Of a stretch of 10,268 bases of DNA, positions 8,301-10,268 are shown piece after piece. The stretch is from NCBI GenBank assembly GCA_029934195.1, contig JAOZMQ010000080.1:1-10268 (forward strand), in the 5' to 3' direction. Under the pieces are notes generated by a model. It made no database searches. It had not been told where the DNA came from and worked only from the letters and a program-made list of their open reading frames with translations. The number at the start of each line of letters is the position of its first letter. The stretch's first letter is position 1. The position numbers and the translations under genes are program-made. The DNA is from Candidatus Cloacimonadota bacterium (GTDB lineage Bacteria; Cloacimonadota; Cloacimonadia; Cloacimonadales; JAOZMQ01).

Positions 8301-10268
8301 TTTTATTCTGTTCTACCTATAGAATTGGTTCTAATAATTGAAGAAAGTTCTGATAAAATAGAAAAATTGATTGAAATAACCAAAGAATTTAATCAATTCT
8401 ACAGTTTAAAATGTATTAAAAATGAGAAAAAAGATAGCTTCCTTGTTGGAAAAGAAAATTCTTCCGGTGATTATATTATGTTTATGGAAGCAAATTTAAA
8501 TGTGTTCAAAAATTTTGATTATATTGTTTATAAAACATTCATCAACAATCCCAATATTAGCATAATGACAGGATTATCTGAGGTCATTGAACCTTCTGCT
8601 GAACATTTTATTAAATTTCCACAAGATATGCAAATTGTACGTTATGCTTATGAATTTATTTGGAAATATCAAGGAAATTCTATAGAAAATGTTTATTTAA
8701 AGGAAATTCCACCAATTATAATCATAAGAAAAAATGTTCATTTTTCAGAAGAATCTTTTCAATCTTTTATGACTAATTACCTCTCACATAATAAAATAGC
8801 TCTAACTTTATCATTTTACTATAATTCAATCAATAAGAAAGACTATCTTACTTTGCAGACACTTTTTGTAAATTATAGCAGACTGCAACCAAAAGAACGA
8901 ATTGATATCGGAAGTGATGTTTTATCACAGTATTTTTATTCAGATATTGCCGAAGTACTTTGGAGAGATCTATTAAAATATGGAGGGAATGAGAGAGATA
9001 TTCTAAAATTAATGCTAAATAGTTGTTTTACAAGATATTATGATCTGGAGTACAAAGAAGAGATTTATAAATATTTGAAAAATATCCCAGAAATTGAAAA
9101 AAAATTCTCCTTAGAACTTCGATTTATTAGAGAATTGAAAAGTAATCTTGTTATGAAATCTGAAATCGAGAATAAAACAATGAAAAGAAAAATTCTCTTT
9201 TATTTCTTTAAAAATGTTCATATTCCAATAATGATTCCTATTTATAAAAAGTATATTGAGATATTTCCTGAAGACGAGATTGCCTTTGGAGTGATGGAAT
9301 ATGCTCCAAAAATTCGAGCTGGTTTTCTACCGGAAGAATTGGAGATGATTAAAAAATTTGGAGAGAAAATCTTTTTTGTTCCACAAGATTTTCAACCAGA
9401 CTTAACTTTTATTGCAGATTCTGTTTATCCTTGGGTTCAAGATTGCGGTAAAATTGTCAATGTAGGGCACGGAATTCTCTCCAAAGGACAATATTATACA
9501 AATACTGAAACTGCAAGAAGAGAAGAACAAGCTGATTTGATTTGTGTTCCGGGAAAATATCATGCTGAGATAATGAGAAAAATTATATCAAAACCGGTAA
9601 TTGCAACCGGAATGGCAAAATTAGATAAATTATTTTCAGGTGAAATTAATAAAAAATCTGTGTGTAAAAAATATAACTTACCTTTTGATAGGAAATATAT
9701 TCTTTTTGCACCAACTTTTAATGATGAACTTTCAGCAATTCCATTTGTAATGGACAGGATAAATGAAGTAATTCCAGACGATAATACTTTAATGATTATA
9801 AAACTTCATGGTAGTACGAAAGAAGAATATCGCGAAATGTATAAACAATTGGTTAAAAAAGATTCACGGATAATTTATGCAAGTAGGGGAGAGGTGGATA
9901 TTGTTCCTTTTCTTGCTCTTTGTGATCTTATGATTTCTGATGTTTCTTCAACAATGATTGAATTTATAGCACTGAACAAACCGATTATTCTATTTAATAA
10001 TCCAAATTGGGAAAAATATAAAAACTATAATTCCCAAGATATTGAATTCAATTGTCGAAATATCGGCATACAAGTTACGTCTCTTCAAGAAATGAAGCAA
10101 GCAGTTAAATTCTCTATTGAAAACCCTAACAATAATTCCGCCCAAAGAGAATATTTCTCCGGATTGTTATTAGAAAATTGGAAAACAGCTGATGCTTCGT
10201 TGAAAATAGTAACTGCAAGTCACAAGTTATTAAGCGAACACTCAGATCAAGAATTAGAGAAAACATCA
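1893..10268 (+). CDS. Giant multimodular surface-polysaccharide synthesis protein, C-terminus beyond window
   Basis: One frame stays open from the ATG at 1893 to the last base: at least 2792 codons, no stop, no frameshift. Approximate order: N-terminal segment of unknown fold (1-153); repeat unit 1 (154-510) and repeat unit 2 (551-907), each a front part, a ParB/sulfiredoxin-like segment and a SAM-dependent methyltransferase; GT4-like glycosyltransferase (929-1305); second GT4-like glycosyltransferase (1335-1750); TagF-like CDP-glycerol glycerophosphotransferase domain (1760-2106); degenerate GT-A-like segment (2110-2315); helical spacer (2316-2429); second TagF-like domain (2430 to about 2775). 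No signal peptide or membrane helix is seen, so it is probably cytoplasmic or membrane-peripheral. The likely role is building and decorating a phosphate-containing capsule, O-antigen or teichoic-like chain on a carrier lipid; the polymer is unknown. Multidomain TagF-like capsule polymerases are known in Gram-negative bacteria, but this combination is not one I recognise. Module calls are from motifs; the overall function is inferred. Confidence 0.9.
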   Translation, partial: MLNKYDIIYIGKLDNNEKKQILNEVAKFSLKIDKNIEIAYFIETLDIKVLPIGISMYYKGNIDDGLKNISNSSMVIDFADNPHILRKLLESEIQIFQYKNLQLKIKDRISQFNNMKELKELIIKNISDKEKEDKIKSLSNDLKKNGRKTLQEKIFYIDPQQIKFAMINEFNIKNYSNDIIAGDWDLEIVPFEKRVDFYESFKNHLKGKAWEETAYFKRVINEINQGYSKWGCVNKQDLLKRCYKLDSIYISMRENGFIQNQNNDYISINIGRNGEIIFNNGRHRVSFAKLLGIKKIPVKITVRHSNWVSFKNEIIEYANRNNNGRVYAPLIHVDLAEIPSVHKGRFEKIKPFVSKESKTVLDIGTHWGYMCSMLESELGKECFAVEKLKTTYYFLEKIKIANNMKYHTIQADIFEFTKKFKKFDTVLALAIFHHFIKTPELYSKLKEMLKNLEMNEMIFQAHKTDERQMQTAYKNFESLEFVNFIIDNSCLTNFEQIADFDGRKVYRIFRNIQIGKINKQNSNLSPNIISSDTNDFVLELVTEKKIKKDQIFYINPQKIKSAMLKEFSIDQFSGKIVSGNWDEKIIPIIEKDDFYDSFRSRLNGESWKNTSFYKLVLSDLNQGKIKWGCKTETDLINKCLELESVYFSIQKNGFIENNEKNYLSINIGRNGELILNNEIHLLVFYKLLGFAEIPVKIIVRHLDWIRFKNEVISYALDNKKRKIYAPIYHVDLADIPSVHKGRFEKIKPFVSKESKTVLDIGTHWGYMCSMMESELGKECFAVEKLEKTFYFLNKIKIANNMKYHTIKADIFEFTEKFRQFDTVLALAIFHHFIKTPELFSKFKRMLKNLKMNEMIFQAHKTDERQMQTAYKNFESLEFVNFIIDNSCLTNFEKIADFDGREVYRIYKKEQQILDKKEIESSDLYPKPAKKILFLGFLNSDYFELMEKLYKQYLAMKKINPLTEILIIGKGNGVLKDENLPFKFIDLELIMSGASRPKRDKMSTEIASKYILTNNIDWIYFRFPFSNEITLAFVKRHKNIIIEYQSKQLEEFDLRPNKKLYNTEKKYGKEFLNSLAGIVGGTDEVLQYQKEIAETNLKGITLPNGIDVSGYEMSKKIFSGMKIHLLYISMFMQPWQGVDRIINGLKLYNGKYDFHIHVIGNYEQEYINQIMVNKLDKKFSLYGVLDKKNISIIAENCEVGIGALAVHRKGQKEVAAIKLREYCARGIPFVFAANDPDFSPNLPFVHQYPLNDSPIDFSEIEKLALKAREDKMFRQRIRDFAFQNLTWEMKMRKLDDFINRLSQDKNINKLFENTNPQNINLEQSVVQTKTINEQKKLKILFICHDFPPYRLAGAQLYARNLAQKINSSGKASVEILHPVFRKIQKENHYKIIQNDKFDLTIFELIKPLVEEPLKIYDKNVEIALYSFLQKNPYDVIHFHGLGQLSLAPIFVVDKLNIKSVMTFHDHWFLCDHWHMIRKDNSICSGPENLQKCSLCYIEDKNLSLTNNWKEVLSYQKYRKEMMKLAFSHIDYKTAPSQYLCDIFKKYSMPDIQMKSFGFIYNDVKMNKRRYTKDSKIVFGYSGQIIKVKGLDFLIEAFKDLPNSNIELHIWGRMLKEKEYTKQILKSCADDKRIKIMGEYELWQLEEIFSTFDIAIVSSLKENYPLVVQEAFINKVPVIATNVGGIPEVVQNNNNGLLVEPRNSNRLSEAMRKIINNPQLINIYKDNIKTVRKLEKDAEFCYNIYQDLLQNSFVDSNKKNRKFTVQFYIYKNVHWPMFENLYHYLKNRNDVEKIIFCLPDLTQLIAGDGHKFVKELFSLKEIVVANPRKYKVDVTFIADTIAGKVKDCGKIVNIGHGTISKGYYFTQSVWTERENWVDLLCVPGEYAKQQLSEILTTKVIATGMPKLDPVFSGKFDKKYLIKKFNLDSSKKIILYAPTFNIDLSSIYDFADRFHELHSNDYYVLIKLHGSTPPQTIQQFEILAEKYPFYIFVKDPNLAPYLAGSDLMISDVSSAFMEFMALDKPVILYNNPKTQNYHGYNPENIEYKWRNLGNEINSFDELKSIIPIILNGDNKSEIRKKYAQKLFADLKGKASENVWKETKKIIKDKIVNKIPVISIILKLNSKNLFAIREKIHNIQFYSVLPIELVLIIEESSDKIEKLIEITKEFNQFYSLKCIKNEKKDSFLVGKENSSGDYIMFMEANLNVFKNFDYIVYKTFINNPNISIMTGLSEVIEPSAEHFIKFPQDMQIVRYAYEFIWKYQGNSIENVYLKEIPPIIIIRKNVHFSEESFQSFMTNYLSHNKIALTLSFYYNSINKKDYLTLQTLFVNYSRLQPKERIDIGSDVLSQYFYSDIAEVLWRDLLKYGGNERDILKLMLNSCFTRYYDLEYKEEIYKYLKNIPEIEKKFSLELRFIRELKSNLVMKSEIENKTMKRKILFYFFKNVHIPIMIPIYKKYIEIFPEDEIAFGVMEYAPKIRAGFLPEELEMIKKFGEKIFFVPQDFQPDLTFIADSVYPWVQDCGKIVNVGHGILSKGQYYTNTETARREEQADLICVPGKYHAEIMRKIISKPVIATGMAKLDKLFSGEINKKSVCKKYNLPFDRKYILFAPTFNDELSAIPFVMDRINEVIPDDNTLMIIKLHGSTKEEYREMYKQLVKKDSRIIYASRGEVDIVPFLALCDLMISDVSSTMIEFIALNKPIILFNNPNWEKYKNYNSQDIEFNCRNIGIQVTSLQEMKQAVKFSIENPNNNSAQREYFSGLLLENWKTADASLKIVTASHKLLSEHSDQELEKTS
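2685..2806 (+). other. ParB/sulfiredoxin-like segment of repeat unit 1
   Basis: Residues 265-304 read as two strands, then a G-R-H-R motif (281-284) opening a helix (SFAKLLGI), then a strand (KIPVKITVRH). This arrangement of strand, GxHR, helix, LG, IPV is typical of the ParB N-terminal/sulfiredoxin superfamily, whose members bind nucleotides and include phosphotransferases. The match is by pattern only, so the family is moderately supported and the activity is unknown. Confidence 0.5.
2925..3422 (+). other. SAM-dependent methyltransferase domain, copy 1
   Basis: Residues 345-510 have the class I Rossmann methyltransferase pattern. Motif I is VLDIGTHWG (360-368). An acidic residue ends strand 2 (AVEKL, E386). 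A D-I-F segment follows at the usual place of the adenine contact. Strand 4 is DTVLALAIFHHF (424-435), with the His pair at 433-434. The acceptor is unknown; methylation of a sugar, or of a terminal phosphate, of the glycan is a natural guess from the neighbouring modules. Confidence 0.75.
3543..4613 (+). repeat. Tandem intragenic repeat, unit 2
   Basis: Residues 551-907, the second copy of the 1191-base period. It opens with IFYINPQKIK and closes with DGREVYRIY. The methyltransferase half is about nine-tenths identical to copy 1 by eye. The front half is much less alike, roughly half identical. A 40-codon Asn/Ser/Lys-rich linker (511-550) separates the copies. The GRHR motif of copy 1 is replaced by EIHL (678-681), so the front domain of this copy may have lost its activity. 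Confidence 0.9.
4116..4613 (+). other. SAM-dependent methyltransferase domain, copy 2
   Basis: Residues 742-907 keep every motif of copy 1 at +397: motif I VLDIGTHWG (757-765), the strand-2 acidic residue E783, and strand 4 DTVLALAIFHHF (821-832). Many differences from copy 1 are third-position changes that leave the protein unchanged, which argues that both copies are still under selection as proteins. Confidence 0.75.
4677..5805 (+). other. GT4-like glycosyltransferase module 1
   Basis: Residues 929-1305 look like a complete GT-B glycosyltransferase. The N-terminal Rossmann half opens with KKILFLGFLNSDY. The C-terminal half contains LYISMFMQPWQGVDRII and HIHVIGN. It has an E-x7-E motif (E1212 and E1220) in a segment ending LREYCARGIPFVFA, which in GT4 enzymes contacts the sugar nucleotide. 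Donor and acceptor cannot be told. It follows the second methyltransferase after a short linker. Confidence 0.7.
5895..7140 (+). other. GT4 glycosyltransferase module 2
   Basis: Residues 1335-1750 are a canonical GT4 retaining glycosyltransferase. The start ILFICHDFPPYRLAGAQLY is the usual first strand and loop. DVIHFHG and TFHDHWFLC follow. The C-terminal half has FGYSGQIIKVKGLDFLIEAF, an E-x7-E motif (E1660, E1668) and VPVIATNVGGIPEVV. Four cysteines (1469, 1482, 1491, 1494) sit in an insertion of the N-terminal half. This is the clearest glycosyltransferase in the protein and is expected to be active; its sugar specificity is unknown. Confidence 0.88.
7170..8208 (+). other. CDP-glycerol glycerophosphotransferase-like (TagB/TagF) module 1
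   Basis: Residues 1760-2106 match the fold of teichoic acid glycerophosphotransferases. Seen in order: KNVHWP (1769-1774), NIGHGTISKG with His1854, LLCVPGEY, VIATGMPKLD, YAPTFN (A1934), KLHGS (H1966) and SDLMISDVSS (2002-2011). The conserved His-Gly, Lys-x-His and S/T-D-x-S-S elements are those of the family's catalytic and CDP-binding sites. These enzymes move glycerol-phosphate, ribitol-phosphate or similar units from CDP-activated donors to a growing chain. The donor here is not determined. Confidence 0.82.
8220..8835 (+). other. Degenerate GT-A (GT2-like) glycosyltransferase segment
   Basis: Residues 2110-2315 follow the outline of a family 2 glycosyltransferase: an opening strand IPVISIILKLNS, a strand IELVLIIEESS, then SSGDYIMFMEANLNV, and a late FYYNSI strand. 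At the place of the metal-binding D-x-D, this protein has E-A-N (2199-2201), so nucleotide-sugar chemistry is doubtful. It may be a structural or acceptor-binding remnant. Confidence 0.45.
8836..9179 (+). other. Helical spacer before the second TagF-like module
   Basis: Residues 2316-2429 are rich in Leu, Tyr, Glu and Lys, with no recognisable catalytic motif. The pattern suggests several alpha helices, perhaps comparable to TPR-like segments that link domains in glycan polymerases. No function is proposed. Confidence 0.3.
9180..10220 (+). other. CDP-glycerol glycerophosphotransferase-like (TagB/TagF) module 2
   Basis: From residue 2430 the TagF-like motifs recur in the same order: KNVHIP (2440-2445), NVGHGILSKG with His2526, LICVPGKY, VIATGMAKLD, FAPTFN (A2606), KLHGS (H2639) and CDLMISDVSS (2677-2686). 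All key residues of module 1 are kept and the spacing is almost the same (offset 671-675 residues), so it is an internal duplicate. The domain is essentially complete at about residue 2775; the chain then continues past the window. Confidence 0.82.

Noticed and set aside
9180..9182. Internal ATG exactly at the start of the second TagF-like module, as a possible separate gene
   Set aside because: No stop interrupts the frame upstream and no convincing Shine-Dalgarno sequence precedes it, so a fused module is the simpler reading. An internal translation start cannot be fully excluded.
1..10268. CRISPR array, tRNA, rRNA or riboswitch
   Set aside because: No regularly spaced short repeats, cloverleaf-like sequence or conserved RNA motif was seen; the only non-coding DNA is the leader of at most 194 bases and a 12-base gap.

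Overview
The window is strongly A+T-rich bacterial DNA, transcribed entirely left to right. It uses ordinary ATG starts with Shine-Dalgarno sites and the standard code. It holds two genes in one apparent operon, plus the possible tail of an upstream gene. The low G+C content and Asn/Lys/Ile-rich proteins suggest an AT-rich, probably anaerobic or host- or sediment-associated lineage. Nothing in the window fixes the phylum. The gene content is that of a surface-polysaccharide locus (capsule, O-antigen or teichoic-acid-like polymer).

Layout. Bases 1-194 are a short leader with a possible C-terminal tail of an upstream ORF (to 74), two weak promoter candidates and a small inverted repeat. Bases 195-1880 encode a complete glutamine-dependent asparagine synthase-family amidotransferase (561 aa). 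Twelve bases after its stop, behind a strong GGAGGA site, a second gene starts at 1893. It stays open in one frame to the last base of the window (at least 2792 codons, no stop reached). No stretch over 300 bases lacks a gene.

The giant protein reads as an assembly line of polysaccharide-building modules: (i) a short N-terminal segment of unclear origin; (ii) two tandem copies of a 397-codon unit, each with a unique front part, a ParB/sulfiredoxin-like segment and a class I SAM-dependent methyltransferase; (iii) two GT4-type (GT-B fold) glycosyltransferase modules, each with an E-x7-E motif; (iv) a CDP-glycerol glycerophosphotransferase (TagB/TagF-like) module; (v) a degenerate GT-A-like segment and a helical spacer; (vi) a second TagF-like module, close to complete where the window ends.

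Working model (inference): the GT4 modules add sugars, the TagF-like modules add polyol-phosphate or sugar-phosphate units, and the methyltransferase units modify or cap the chain. The AsnB-family enzyme either supplies asparagine or amidates a uronic-acid sugar for the same polymer. The most notable features are the size and modularity of the second gene, the exact 1191-bp in-frame duplication with loss of a key motif in copy 2, and the second duplication of TagF-like modules about 672 residues apart.
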